Below the pieces are notes generated by a model. It worked only from the letters and a program-made list of their open reading frames with translations. It was not told where the DNA came from and searched no databases. From Saccharothrix luteola (lineage in GTDB: Bacteria; Actinomycetota; Actinomycetes; Mycobacteriales; Pseudonocardiaceae), in NCBI RefSeq assembly GCF_020859565.1, contig NZ_JAJHUO010000023.1, forward strand, positions 1 through 64,000: a stretch of DNA of 64,000 nt. Reading direction: 5' to 3'. Within the stretch, counting starts at the first letter, position 1, and every line of letters starts with the position of its first letter. This document shows, piece by piece, positions 41,923 to 50,345 of the stretch. The position numbers and the translations under genes are program-made.

Positions 41923-42447
41923 TCAGTCGGCTTCCGACCGGTCCGCGGTCCGCTTGCGGTCCGCGAGGCCGGCGTCCGGGCGGCACACCGCGCACGGCGT
42001 GAAGCCCAGTTGGCGCGCCTCGTCGACCGGCAGGCCCAGCGACGCCCGTGCGGCGAGCCAGGAGCAGTCGGCGAGGTGGTAGCGAGGACGCTCGTCCAGC
42101 ACCCGAACCTCGTCCGTGAGTTCGCTCACGATCAAGGCGTCGGCCGCGTCCGTGTCCTCCTCGCCAGGTTCGAGATGTGCCTGATCGGGTGGACTTTCGG
42201 GAGCTTCGTCCCCGGCGCCCCCGGGCACCGACCGTTGATCGCCGGCGCTAACCTGGTGATCAACAACCGCGGTGCCGGCAGCCTGGGTGCCCGACCGGCG
42301 GCGAAGCCACCAGTCGAGCACCAGGACCACGGCAGCGGCCCCGCTCGCACCCACGGACAACCAGGCCCAGTGCGTCTGGGCGCTGGTGAGCGCGGGCACG
42401 AGCAACCCCAGGGCTGCCAGCACCAACAGCAGGACTGTGTAGAGCAC
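41923..42447 (-). CDS. Small membrane protein with C-terminal Cys motif
   Basis: About 174 aa with a GTG start. Two N-terminal membrane helices (YTVLLLVLAALGLLVPAL and WLSVGASGAAAVVLVLDWW) are followed by an acidic low-complexity linker and a conserved-looking C-terminal block RYHLADCSWLAAR...GFTPCAVCRP (about residues 122-155), with H/C spacing like a small metal-binding or Ada-type site. No family name recognised. It lies between wag31 and ileS on the same strand, 28 nt after wag31. Confidence 0.65.
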   Translation of the reverse strand: MLYTVLLLVLAALGLLVPALTSAQTHWAWLSVGASGAAAVVLVLDWWLRRRSGTQAAGTAVVDHQVSAGDQRSVPGGAGDEAPESPPDQAHLEPGEEDTDAADALIVSELTDEVRVLDERPRYHLADCSWLAARASLGLPVDEARQLGFTPCAVCRPDAGLADRKRTADRSEAD

Positions 42448-42475
42448 GTCCAGCAGACTAGATCAGCAACGCCGA

Positions 42476-43291
42476 TCAGCCGGCTTCGGCGCGCGCCCCG
42501 AACGAGTACCCACCCTGCTGACGGCCGTCGGACGGCGCGGCGGGGCCGCGGTCCTGCAGGTCGCGCAGCGACGACTCGAGCATCGTCTTGAGCCTCGTCC
42601 GGTACTCGCGCTCGAAGGTCTGCAGCTTGTCGATCTGCTTCTCGAGCGTGTTCTTCTCCTGGGTGATGTTGCCCATCACCTCGGCGTGCTTGCGCTGCGC
42701 GTCCCGGTCGAGCGCGCTGGCCTTCTCACGGGCCTGCCGCTCCAACGTCTCGGCGCGGGTCCGCGCGTCGTTCAGCATGGTCTCGGCACGCGTGCGCGCC
42801 TCGTTGACCATCGTGTCGGCCTTGGACCGCGCCTCGGACAACAACTGCTCCGACTTGGTCCTGGCCTCCGACAGCATCCCGTCGGCTTCGGCCTTGGCCT
42901 CGCCGGTGAGCCGGTCGGCCATCTCCTGGGCCAGGCCGAGCACCTTGGCCGCCTGGACGTGGTGGTCACCACCACCGCCGGGCGATGTCTGCTCCAGCGC
43001 CGAAGGGGGCGGCACCGGAGCGAGCCTGCGGGGCTCGTCCACGACGCGGCTCGGGCCGACACCCGCGGCAACCTTCGCCCGGGCGTCTTCGAGGTCGGCA
43101 CGCGCGGTCTCGACCTGCTGGTCGAGCTGCTCGACCTGCTGGCGCAGGTCGTTGTTCTCCTCGATCAGGCGGGCCAGTTCGCCCTCAACCAGGTCGAGGA
43201 ACGCGTCCACCTCGTCCTCGTTGTAGCCCCGCTTGCCAATCGGCGGCTTGCTGAACGCGACGTTGTGCACGTCCGCGGGGGTCAACGGCAT
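42476..43291 (-). CDS. wag31: DivIVA-family polar growth protein Wag31
   Basis: About 271 aa. The N-terminal DivIVA domain reads LTPADVHNVAFSKPPIGKRGYNEDEVDAFLDLVE (about residues 3-36) with the membrane-binding loop. A first coiled coil (to about 75), a Pro/Gly linker (about 80-110) and a long C-terminal coiled coil with repeated SEARTK/NEARTR segments (about 115-235) follow. It marks curved membrane at cell poles and directs apical wall synthesis. GAGGTGAT precedes ATG 43291. Confidence 0.93.
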   Translation of the reverse strand: MPLTPADVHNVAFSKPPIGKRGYNEDEVDAFLDLVEGELARLIEENNDLRQQVEQLDQQVETARADLEDARAKVAAGVGPSRVVDEPRRLAPVPPPSALEQTSPGGGGDHHVQAAKVLGLAQEMADRLTGEAKAEADGMLSEARTKSEQLLSEARSKADTMVNEARTRAETMLNDARTRAETLERQAREKASALDRDAQRKHAEVMGNITQEKNTLEKQIDKLQTFEREYRTRLKTMLESSLRDLQDRGPAAPSDGRQQGGYSFGARAEAG

Positions 43292-43336
43292 CAGATCACC
43301 TCACGCACTCCTGGGCTGTGGACATCCCTGGTCCCC

Positions 43337-43621
43337 TCACCTGGGATCGGCTACTCGCATCAGAATGATAACGACCAGCAACAGCACAATAATGGACAAG
43401 TCCAGACCGATGCCGCCGATCCGCACGGTCGGGATGATCCGACGCAGCAAGCGGACCGGAGGATCGGTCACGGTGTAGACGGTCTCGAGCGCCACCGCGA
43501 CCCCGCCCGCAGGCCGCCATCCCCTGGCGAAACTACGGACGAGCTCCACGACGACACGCGCCGTGAGCAGCAGCCAGAACGAGAACAACACGTAGTAGAC
43601 CACGAGCCAGAGGGCATCCAC
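43337..43621 (-). CDS. YggT family membrane protein
   Basis: 94 aa with a GTG start. Two membrane helices (LWLVVYYVLFSFWLLLTARVVVELV and LDLSIIVLLLVVIILMRV) flank the family block VTDPPVRLLRRIIPTVRIGGIGLD. YggT genes commonly lie between sepF and divIVA in Gram-positive dcw regions, as here. Function not settled; it may affect division or ion homeostasis. Confidence 0.88.
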   Translation of the reverse strand: MDALWLVVYYVLFSFWLLLTARVVVELVRSFARGWRPAGGVAVALETVYTVTDPPVRLLRRIIPTVRIGGIGLDLSIIVLLLVVIILMRVADPR

Positions 43622-43641
43622 ATGCTCAACTGTGCCACCAC

Positions 43642-44259
43642 TCAGCCCTGGTTGAGGAACCCGCCCTCCGCGAGTCGCCTACGGTCCTCCGCCGTGACGT
43701 CGATGTTCGGGGGTGAGAGAAGGAACACCTTGTTGGTGACCTTGTCGATCGAGCCGCGCAGCGCGAACGCCAACCCGGCCGCGAAGTCGACCAGCCGCTT
43801 GGCGTCCGCGTCGTTCATGTCGGTGAGGTTCATGATCACCGGCGTGCCGTCGCGGTAGTGCTCCCCGATCGTCCGCGCCTCGTTGTAGCTGCGCGGGTGC
43901 AGCGTGGTGATGCGGGCGAGCGGGTTGACCGCGGGCTCCGGGGCGGGCCGCAGCCTGCCGACGGGCTCGCGCTGCGGCTCCACGGCCAGTGCACCGTGTG
44001 TGTCCGGGCTCCACGGCCGACGCGGGCGGGCTCCGCGATCGGGCTCGAAGTCGTCCGAATCGTCCAGTTCGGCCCGGTAGCCGTTGAACGAGCGGCGACG
44101 GGCGGTGCGCTGCTCCGGGTAGGCCTCGTACTCTTCCGGGTCGGCGTACTCGGACCGGTAGTCCGCGTAGCGCCGGTCGTCGTCGTAGGCGGCCGGGTCG
44201 TCGGCGTACTCGGCGGGAACCATCCCGAAGTAGGCCTTCAGCTTGTGAAACCCGCTCAT
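43642..44259 (-). CDS. sepF: Cell division protein SepF
   Basis: About 205 aa. The N-terminal amphipathic membrane-targeting helix (SGFHKLKAYFGM) is followed by an acidic, tyrosine-rich linker (about 20-110) and the conserved C-terminal DUF552 domain: LHPRSYNEARTIGEHYRDG, VIMNLTDMNDADAKRLVDFAAGL, KVFLLSPPNIDV. SepF tethers FtsZ to the membrane in actinobacteria, which lack FtsA. It lies downstream of the ftsZ, yfiH-like and yggS-like genes. Confidence 0.93.
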   Translation of the reverse strand: MSGFHKLKAYFGMVPAEYADDPAAYDDDRRYADYRSEYADPEEYEAYPEQRTARRRSFNGYRAELDDSDDFEPDRGARPRRPWSPDTHGALAVEPQREPVGRLRPAPEPAVNPLARITTLHPRSYNEARTIGEHYRDGTPVIMNLTDMNDADAKRLVDFAAGLAFALRGSIDKVTNKVFLLSPPNIDVTAEDRRRLAEGGFLNQG

Positions 44260-44329
44260 GGCTCGAGCCCTTCCTCCGCCGAGATCCCTACCCGAAGGAC
44301 GTCGCGGCCGTCCCAGAGGTTCCAGACAG

Positions 44330-45028
44330 TTACGGCGAGGCTAGTCTCCGGCTGCCCAGCAACGCTGTTCCGACACGCACGCACGTGGATCCGTGCGCTA
44401 TCGCATCCTCCAGGTCACCGCTCATCCCCGCCGAGATCACGGTGGCATCGGGATGATCGACCCGCAAGCGGGTTACCGCTTCGTATAGAGCGGCAAACGC
44501 CTGCTGTGGAGACATCCCAAGGGGTGCGACGGTCATCACACCCCTAAAAATAAGTTCACCTGAACGTGCTACGTGATCGGCCAGTCGCGGTAGGTCACCG
44601 ATCGGGTGACCGCCGCGTGCCACGTCACCGTCGATGCTGACCTGGACCAGGACCTCGGTCGGCTCGGTCGCGGCCTTGGCGATGGCGTCGGCGAGCCGGA
44701 CCGAGTCGACGGTGTCGATCCGGTCGGCCCAGCGGAGGACGGACTTGGCCTTGTTCCGCTGGAGCGAGCCGACCATGTGCCACTTCGCCTCGGCGTCCGG
44801 GCGCAGTTCGGCGAACTCGGCGGTCTTGCGGCTCGCCTCCTGGTCGCGGTTCTCGGCGAAGGCGGTGAGGCCGAGGTCGCTGAGGATGGCCACGTCCTCC
44901 GCCGGGAAGGTCTTGGTGACGGCCAGCAAGTCGACCTCATCGGGTGATCTTCCGACGGCCGCGCACGCCTTGGCGATGCGTTCCCTCACCTCGGCGAGTG
45001 ACAGGGCCAGCTCGTCGCGCCGGTTCAC
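44330..45028 (-). CDS. YggS-family PLP homeostasis protein
   Basis: About 232 aa. The PLP lysine is in LLAVTKTFPAED (about residue 39); further blocks are FAENRDQEASRK, WHMVGSLQRNKAKSVL and ISAGMSGDLEDAIAHGSTCVRVGTALLG. It binds PLP without known catalysis and maintains vitamin B6 balance. GTG 45028 overlaps the stop of the yfiH-like gene. Its position in the dcw region between the yfiH-like gene and sepF is conserved in actinobacteria. Confidence 0.92.
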   Translation of the reverse strand: MNRRDELALSLAEVRERIAKACAAVGRSPDEVDLLAVTKTFPAEDVAILSDLGLTAFAENRDQEASRKTAEFAELRPDAEAKWHMVGSLQRNKAKSVLRWADRIDTVDSVRLADAIAKAATEPTEVLVQVSIDGDVARGGHPIGDLPRLADHVARSGELIFRGVMTVAPLGMSPQQAFAALYEAVTRLRVDHPDATVISAGMSGDLEDAIAHGSTCVRVGTALLGSRRLASP

Positions 45029-45729
45029 GGCTCCATCCAGACGACGCCCGCCAGCCGTCCCGTTCCCGGGTCGCGGCGGTGGCTGAACAGGGACTTCTCC
45101 TCGACCGTGCAGCGGGGGTCGACCCCGATCCTGCCGACGCCCGCGTCGGCGAGCTGCTGCCAGATGCCGGCGCGCAGGTCGAGGGCGGGCTTGCCGGCGC
45201 GGGTCTTGGACGCGCTGCCGGGCAGGTGCTTCTCGACGTCGTCGCGCATCGCGGCGGGCACCTCGTAGCACTGGCCGCAGACGGCCGGGCCGAGCAGTAC
45301 CTCGACGTGCTCCTCGTGCGCACCCAGTTCGACCATGCGGTCCAGGGTGGCCGGGATGACGCCGACCCGTGCGCCGACGCGTCCGGCGTGGACCGCGGCG
45401 ATCACCCCGGCTTCCGGGTCGCCCAGCAGCACCGGCACGCAGTCCGCCGTGAGCACGACGAGCCCGAGCCGTTCCTGCTTCGTCACCACGGCGTCCGTGG
45501 CCTCCAGCGGCTCGCTCACCGGCCCGTCGACCACCCCGACCGTCCGGCCGTGCACCTGTTCCATCCAGACCAGCCGTTCGGGTTCGAGCCCGATGCCCTC
45601 GGCGAGCCGCTTCCGGTTGGCCTCGACGGCCGCCGGGTCGTCCCCGACGTGGTCGCCGAGGTTGAAGGAGTCGTAGGGAGGCTTCGACACTCCGCCTTCG
45701 CGGGTGGTCAGGACACGACGGATGCGCAC
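45025..45729 (-). CDS. YfiH/LACC1-type purine nucleoside phosphorylase (polyphenol oxidase family)
   Basis: About 234 aa. Metal/catalytic residues of the family appear in VWMEQVHGRTV, VLTADCVPVLLGD, AAVHAGRVG and GPAVCGQCYEVP. Homologues phosphorolyse or deaminate purine nucleosides. GTG 45729 (VRIRRVLTT) is preferred. The longer frame starting at 45768 would translate repeat copy 1 into its first residues (NVGLSRV), unlike the family start. Last residues FSHRRDPGTGRLAGVVWM are typical. Between ftsZ and the yggS-like gene. Confidence 0.85.
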   Translation of the reverse strand: MRIRRVLTTREGGVSKPPYDSFNLGDHVGDDPAAVEANRKRLAEGIGLEPERLVWMEQVHGRTVGVVDGPVSEPLEATDAVVTKQERLGLVVLTADCVPVLLGDPEAGVIAAVHAGRVGARVGVIPATLDRMVELGAHEEHVEVLLGPAVCGQCYEVPAAMRDDVEKHLPGSASKTRAGKPALDLRAGIWQQLADAGVGRIGVDPRCTVEEKSLFSHRRDPGTGRLAGVVWMEP

Positions 45730-45748
45730 CCCCCAAGCTTCCCAGACC

Positions 45749-45958
45749 CGCGAGAGTCCTACGTTCACGCCGCGAGAGTCCTACGTTCGGAACGCGCGTG
45801 TCCTACGTTCAGAACACCTGAATTCAACGCTCAGGACCCCCGAGCTCGGTCCTCAGGCCGACCGGTCGGCTGCTGAGTGTTGAACTCGGGGGTCCTGAAC
45901 GTAGGACTCTCGCGCTGTGAACGTAGGACTCTCGCGTGCTGAAGGTAGGACTCTCGCG
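45749..45958. repeat. Six-copy inverted repeat array between ftsZ and the yfiH-like gene
   Basis: Three copies in minus orientation (45749-45767, 45771-45788, 45795-45811) and three in plus orientation (45896-45914, 45918-45936, 45940-45958) of TGAACGTAGGACTCTCGCG, copies 3 and 6 diverged. They flank an inverted centre: CAACGCTCAGGACCCCCGAG at about 45824-45843 faces GAACTCGGGGGTCCTGAAC at 45882-45900, with CCGACCGGTCGG at the midpoint. The array fills the whole intergenic space and ends two bases before the ftsZ stop codon. It may form a long hairpin attenuating ftsZ read-through. Confidence 0.85.
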
Positions 45959-45960
45959 GG

Positions 45961-47304
45961 TTAGCGGCGCATGAAGGGAGGGACGTCCACCTCGTCGTCG
46001 GGGTCGTCCGTCACCGGCACGGCCCGGTTCGGCAACGAACCGCTGGTGTTCCCCGGCACGCCCGGCGACAGCGACCTCGGCATGGTCGGCTGCGGCGTGG
46101 CGTACGGGGACTGGCCGTTGCCCTGGCCGGGCTGCGGCTGCTGCGGCACGGTCGGCCGCGGCGGGACCGGCTGCTCCACCTGCTGCACGGGCTGGGGCTG
46201 CGGTTGGTGCTGCGGTTGGTGCTGCACGGGCGGAGGCTGCTGCACCTGCTGCACCGGCTGCGGGTTGTGGTTCACCTGACCCGCGGTGGCCGAGGCCACG
46301 GGCGTGCCACGCGGCGGGCTGGACAGAGCCTGCGGCTCCAGCTTCTTGTGCGTCGGCCCGCCACTGTCAAAACCCGCCGCGATCACCGTCACCCGGACCT
46401 CGTCACCGAGCGAGTCGTCGATGACCGTGCCGAAGATGATGTTCGCGTCGGGGTGCGCGGCTTCCTGCACCAGCGAAGCCGACTCGTTGATCTCGAACAG
46501 CCCGAGGTCGCTGCCACCGGCGATCGAGAGCAGCACGCCGTGCGCACCCTCCATCGAGGCTTCCAGCAACGGCGAGTTGATCGCCTTCTGGGCCGCTTGG
46601 ACCGCTCTGCCCTCGCCTCGCGCGGAGCCGATGCCCATCAACGCGCTGCCCGCGCCGGACATGACCGACTTGACGTCGGCGAAGTCGAGGTTGATCAGAC
46701 CGGGCGTGGTGATCAGGTCGGTGATGCCCTGGACACCGGACAGCAGCACCTCGTCCGCGGAGCGGAACGCGTCCATCAGCGAGACGCCGATGTCGCCGAG
46801 CTGCAGCAGCCGGTCGTTCGGGATCACGATGAGGGTGTCGCACTCGTTGCGCAGGGCCTGGATGCCCTCCTCGGCCTGCTTGGCGCGGCGCTTGCCCTCG
46901 AACGAGAACGGTCGCGTGACCACACCGATGGTCAGCGCGCCGAGCTTGCGGGCGATCGAGGCGACCACGGGCGCGCCTCCGGTGCCCGTGCCACCGCCCT
47001 CGCCGGCGGTCACGAACACCATGTCCGCGCCCTTGAGGACTTCTTCGATCTCTTCGCGGTGGTCTTCGGCGGCCTTGTGGCCGACTTCCGGGTTGGCGCC
47101 TGCACCGAGGCCGCGGGTGAGTTCGCGGCCGATGTCGAGCTTCACGTCGGCATCCGACATGAGCAGCGCCTGGGCGTCGGTGTTCACCGCGATGAACTCG
47201 ACGCCCTTGAGCCCGACCTCGATCATGCGGTTGACGGCGTTGACACCGCCACCGCCGATGCCGACGACCTTTATCACCGCGAGGTAGTTGTGCGGGGGCG
47301 TCAT
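45961..47304 (-). CDS. ftsZ: Cell division protein FtsZ
   Basis: About 447 aa tubulin-like GTPase forming the Z ring. GTP-binding blocks are VVGIGGGGVNAVNRM (about residue 14), AVNTDAQAL and the tubulin signature TAGEGGGTGTGGAPVVA (about 100). The T7 loop NLDFADVKSVM follows. A Pro/Gln-rich linker (about 325-425) leads to the C-terminal tail DDEVDVPPFMRR that binds SepF and other partners. AGGAAGGCGG precedes ATG 47304. The stop is next to the repeat array. Confidence 0.97.
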   Translation of the reverse strand: MTPPHNYLAVIKVVGIGGGGVNAVNRMIEVGLKGVEFIAVNTDAQALLMSDADVKLDIGRELTRGLGAGANPEVGHKAAEDHREEIEEVLKGADMVFVTAGEGGGTGTGGAPVVASIARKLGALTIGVVTRPFSFEGKRRAKQAEEGIQALRNECDTLIVIPNDRLLQLGDIGVSLMDAFRSADEVLLSGVQGITDLITTPGLINLDFADVKSVMSGAGSALMGIGSARGEGRAVQAAQKAINSPLLEASMEGAHGVLLSIAGGSDLGLFEINESASLVQEAAHPDANIIFGTVIDDSLGDEVRVTVIAAGFDSGGPTHKKLEPQALSSPPRGTPVASATAGQVNHNPQPVQQVQQPPPVQHQPQHQPQPQPVQQVEQPVPPRPTVPQQPQPGQGNGQSPYATPQPTMPRSLSPGVPGNTSGSLPNRAVPVTDDPDDEVDVPPFMRR

Positions 47305-47396
47305 CGGTCCGCCTTCCTGATCGTGTCCGTGCTCATGTGCTGGAGTGGATGACCACCGGTGTCACAGCCCGGACGGATCTCCACCCGGATTGAAAC

Positions 47397-47425
47397 TCTC
47401 AACCAGAGGTTCAGAGTTATGTCAA
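47397..47425 (-). promoter_or_regulatory. Candidate ftsZ promoter
   Basis: On the minus strand TTGACA (47425-47420) is followed after 17 nt by TTGAGA (47402-47397), about 90 nt before the ftsZ start. The -35 is perfect, the -10 is weak. The 209-nt gap between the DinB-like gene and ftsZ is the only spacing large enough for a dedicated ftsZ promoter. Confidence 0.4.
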
Positions 47426-47513
47426 CCCCGTATGTTCCTGCTGGACGTTATGCATCGCGAATGCCTCGGTCCAGCAGCCACGCCGTGTTGTGTCCTGACC
47501 GGGTGAGCGGTCC

Positions 47514-48026
47514 CTACTCGCCGGTCATCCCGTCGAGCAGCTCCCGCACCACGTCCAGGTGCCCCGCGTGCCGACCCGTTTCCTCGATCATGTGGATCAG
47601 CACCCAGCGCGCGGAAAGCCGCTTGTCCCCGCGGAACGCCACCTCGTGGTCGAGGTCGAGGCCCGCGAGCACTTCCCGGCTCACCGTGCACTGCTCAGCG
47701 TAGTCGGCGATCAATCCCGAGATCGTCTCGCCCGGCTCGACGCGCCAATCGGCGTCCGGGTCCTCACGGGTGTAGGGCGCGCGCGAAGGCCGGCCGGACA
47801 GCGCCACCTCGAACCAGTAGTGCTCCACCCACCGCAGGTGCTTGACGATGCCCGCGGCCGTGTTGAGCTGCGACGGGAGCACCGAGCGGGCCGCGTCTTC
47901 GTCGGACAGCCCGGCGCACTTGAACTCGATCGTCCCGCGCAGGAAGTCGAGGAAACCGGACAGCAGGGCGCGTTCGTCGCCGGTGTACGGGAGTTCGATC
48001 CGGTTGTCCACCGGCGTCTGCGTCAT
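47514..48026 (-). CDS. DinB/DUF664 family protein
   Basis: About 170 aa. Four-helix DinB-like fold with the metal-binding histidines in IVKHLRWVEHYWFE (about residue 65) and in MIEETGRHAGHLDVVRELLDG (about 152). Members may be mycothiol- or bacillithiol-dependent enzymes; the substrate is unknown. It is inserted between ftsQ and ftsZ, which are adjacent in most actinobacterial dcw clusters. Same strand as both, with an 84-nt gap from ftsQ. Confidence 0.85.
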   Translation of the reverse strand: MTQTPVDNRIELPYTGDERALLSGFLDFLRGTIEFKCAGLSDEDAARSVLPSQLNTAAGIVKHLRWVEHYWFEVALSGRPSRAPYTREDPDADWRVEPGETISGLIADYAEQCTVSREVLAGLDLDHEVAFRGDKRLSARWVLIHMIEETGRHAGHLDVVRELLDGMTGE

Positions 48027-48110
48027 ACCCGAAGTATCACTGGACGACGACCACCGGACGATCGACTTCCGCGGATCCGCCCTGTGGCGGGTTTCACCAC
48101 GTCGCGGTGT

Positions 48111-48872
48111 TTAGGAGACGGTCGGCAGCTCGGGGCTGGACACGTCGAACACGGTGCCCTTGCGGGTCATCAGCACGTCGAGCACGGCGGCCTTGCGCAC
48201 GGTGTCGACGGGTGAGCCCCAGCGGGCCTCACGGCCGCCGCTCAGCATCAGCCGGATGTCCGACGGCGAGTCCGCGGCGACGCTGAGCACGTCCTCCCGC
48301 AACGCCCCGGGCACCTGCGTGAGCACGGACACCGCCGCGGCGACCGCGTCCGACGACACCTTCAGCTCCGGCAGGCCGGCCGGCGGCTGCACGACGGTCG
48401 CGTAGTCCTTGCCGGTCACGTCGACCAGGTGCGCGCCGTCGGGCGCGATGATCACCGCGACCGGCTCCCGCTCGTCCACGGTCAGCCGCACGGTGCCGGG
48501 CACGACCCGCTCGACCTCGACGCCGGCGACGCGCGGCAGTTCCCGGACCCGCGCGGCGACCGCGTCGACGTCCAGCCGCACCAGCGGCGTGCCCGGCTCG
48601 ATCGCGGCGGCCGTGCGGACCTCGTCACCGGTCAGGTTGGCGATGCCGCGCACCTCGACCTCGCGGACGCCGAGCGCGGGCGTGAACCAGACCGTGCAGA
48701 CGACGACGGTCACCACGAGCATCGCGAGGATCGCGCCGACCCGGCGGCGGACCACCTTGCGCCGGTACAGCTGCGCCCGCGTCGGACGTCGGTTGGGACG
48801 ACGGCGCGCCGACGGCCGGGAACCCGGGCCGGGGGAAGCGCCCGGCCGACGACGCGCCGCCTGTGTGCTCAT
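48111..48872 (-). CDS. ftsQ: Cell division protein FtsQ
   Basis: About 253 aa. A basic cytoplasmic N-terminus (about 45 aa, rich in RRRP) is followed by one membrane helix (VGAILAMLVVTVVVCTVWF, about 45-63), the POTRA domain (VREVEVRGIANLTGDEVRTAA) and the FtsQ beta domain (PGTVRLTVDEREPVAVI). It is a scaffold of the divisome with FtsL and FtsB-type partners. Downstream of murC with a 75-nt gap. Confidence 0.92.
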   Translation of the reverse strand: MSTQAARRRPGASPGPGSRPSARRRPNRRPTRAQLYRRKVVRRRVGAILAMLVVTVVVCTVWFTPALGVREVEVRGIANLTGDEVRTAAAIEPGTPLVRLDVDAVAARVRELPRVAGVEVERVVPGTVRLTVDEREPVAVIIAPDGAHLVDVTGKDYATVVQPPAGLPELKVSSDAVAAAVSVLTQVPGALREDVLSVAADSPSDIRLMLSGGREARWGSPVDTVRKAAVLDVLMTRKGTVFDVSSPELPTVS

Positions 48873-48947
48873 GTCACGCCTCGCCGGCGCTCGACGACGT
48901 GGCCAGGGCGCCGGGCACCCCGGCGCACGACGCGCTCGCGAGCCCGC

Positions 48948-50345
48948 TCATGCCCGGTCCAGCTCGCCGACGATCTCCGGCCCGAGCATGGTCACGTCAC
49001 CGGCGCCCATGGTCACCACCAGGTCGCCCTCGCCGACCATGCTCGCGACCAGCGCGGGCACCCGGTCGAACGACGGCTCGTAGACCACCTTGCCGACGTC
49101 GAGCGGCACCAGGCCGGAGACCAGCGCGCCGGTGACGCCGGGCTCCGGCTCCTCCCGCGCGCCGTAGACGTCGAGCACGACGACGCCGTCGGCCGTGCCG
49201 AGCGCGGCGGCGAACTCCTCGGCGAACAACCGCGTCCGCGAGTACAGGTGCGGCTGGAACACCACGACCAGCTTGCCGTCGCCGGCGACCGGCCGGGCGG
49301 CGGCGATCTGGGCGGCGACCTCGGTGGGGTGGTGGGCGTAGTCGTCGTAGACCCGCACCCCCCTGGCCTGGCCCTTGAACTCGAACCGCCGCCGGACCCC
49401 GCCGAACGCGGCCAGCCCGATCAGCACGCCCTGGCGGTCCGCGCCCAGCTCCAGCGCGGCGATCAGGGCGGCGATGGCGTTGCCCGCCATGTGCTCGCCC
49501 GGCACGGCCACGCGCACGTCCACGACGTCGCCGTCCAGCTCGACCCGGGCGACGCCGCCGGAGTCGGCGGGCCGGTAGTCGACCACGCGGACCGAGCCGT
49601 CGCCGGTGGCCGTGCGGCCGTACGTGCGGACCCGGATGCCGAGCTTCGCGGCCCGTTCCGCCAACGCCGCCGAACCCGGGTCGTCCGCGCACGCGATCAG
49701 CACGCCGTCGGGCTGGATGCGCTCCAGGAACGAGTCGAACACCGCGACGTACGCCTCGACGGTGCCGTGGTGGTCGAGGTGGTCGGCCTCGACGTTGGTC
49801 ACGACCGCGACCGACGGCGAGAAGTAGAGGAACGAGCCGTCGCTCTCGTCGGCCTCGGCGACGAACACGCCGCCCGTGCCCTGGTGCGCGTTCGCGCCGG
49901 ACTCGTTGAGGTCGCCGCCGATCGCGAACGACGGGTCCATCCGGCAGTGCTGCAGGGCGACCGTGAGCATGGACGTGGTCGACGTCTTGCCGTGCGTGCC
50001 GGCGACGCACGCCACCCGGTGGTCGAGCATCAGCGCGGCCAGCGCCTCGGCCCGCCGCAGCACGACCGTGCCGCGGGCGCGGGCTTCCACCAGCTCCGGG
50101 TTGTCCTCGCGGATCGCGGTGGACACCACGACCGCCGTGGGCCCGTCGGGCAGCTGGTCGAGGTTCGCGCCGGCGTGGCCGACCGCGATCGCCGCGCCCT
50201 GCGCGCGCAGCGCCAGCACGGTGCGCGAGTCCTTGGCGTCCGAGCCGGACACCTGGGCCCCGCGGGCGAGGAGGATCCGGGCGATGCCGCTCATGCCCGC
50301 CCCGCCGATGCCGACGAGGTGCACGCGGTCCAGGACGTCGCTCAC
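48948..50345 (-). CDS. murC: UDP-N-acetylmuramate--L-alanine ligase
   Basis: About 465 aa. Adds L-Ala to UDP-MurNAc. Blocks are the N-terminal VHLVGIGGAGMSGIARIL, the ATP P-loop VAGTHGKTSTTSML (about residue 110), EADESDGSFL, VTNVEADHLDHHG and YDDYAHHPTEV. GTG 50345 overlaps the murG stop by 4 nt. Part of ftsW-murG-murC-ftsQ. Confidence 0.96.
   Translation of the reverse strand: MSDVLDRVHLVGIGGAGMSGIARILLARGAQVSGSDAKDSRTVLALRAQGAAIAVGHAGANLDQLPDGPTAVVVSTAIREDNPELVEARARGTVVLRRAEALAALMLDHRVACVAGTHGKTSTTSMLTVALQHCRMDPSFAIGGDLNESGANAHQGTGGVFVAEADESDGSFLYFSPSVAVVTNVEADHLDHHGTVEAYVAVFDSFLERIQPDGVLIACADDPGSAALAERAAKLGIRVRTYGRTATGDGSVRVVDYRPADSGGVARVELDGDVVDVRVAVPGEHMAGNAIAALIAALELGADRQGVLIGLAAFGGVRRRFEFKGQARGVRVYDDYAHHPTEVAAQIAAARPVAGDGKLVVVFQPHLYSRTRLFAEEFAAALGTADGVVVLDVYGAREEPEPGVTGALVSGLVPLDVGKVVYEPSFDRVPALVASMVGEGDLVVTMGAGDVTMLGPEIVGELDRA

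Noticed and set aside
45749..45958. CRISPR array
   Set aside because: The copies are in both orientations with 2-6 nt gaps and no unique spacers; no cas genes in the window.
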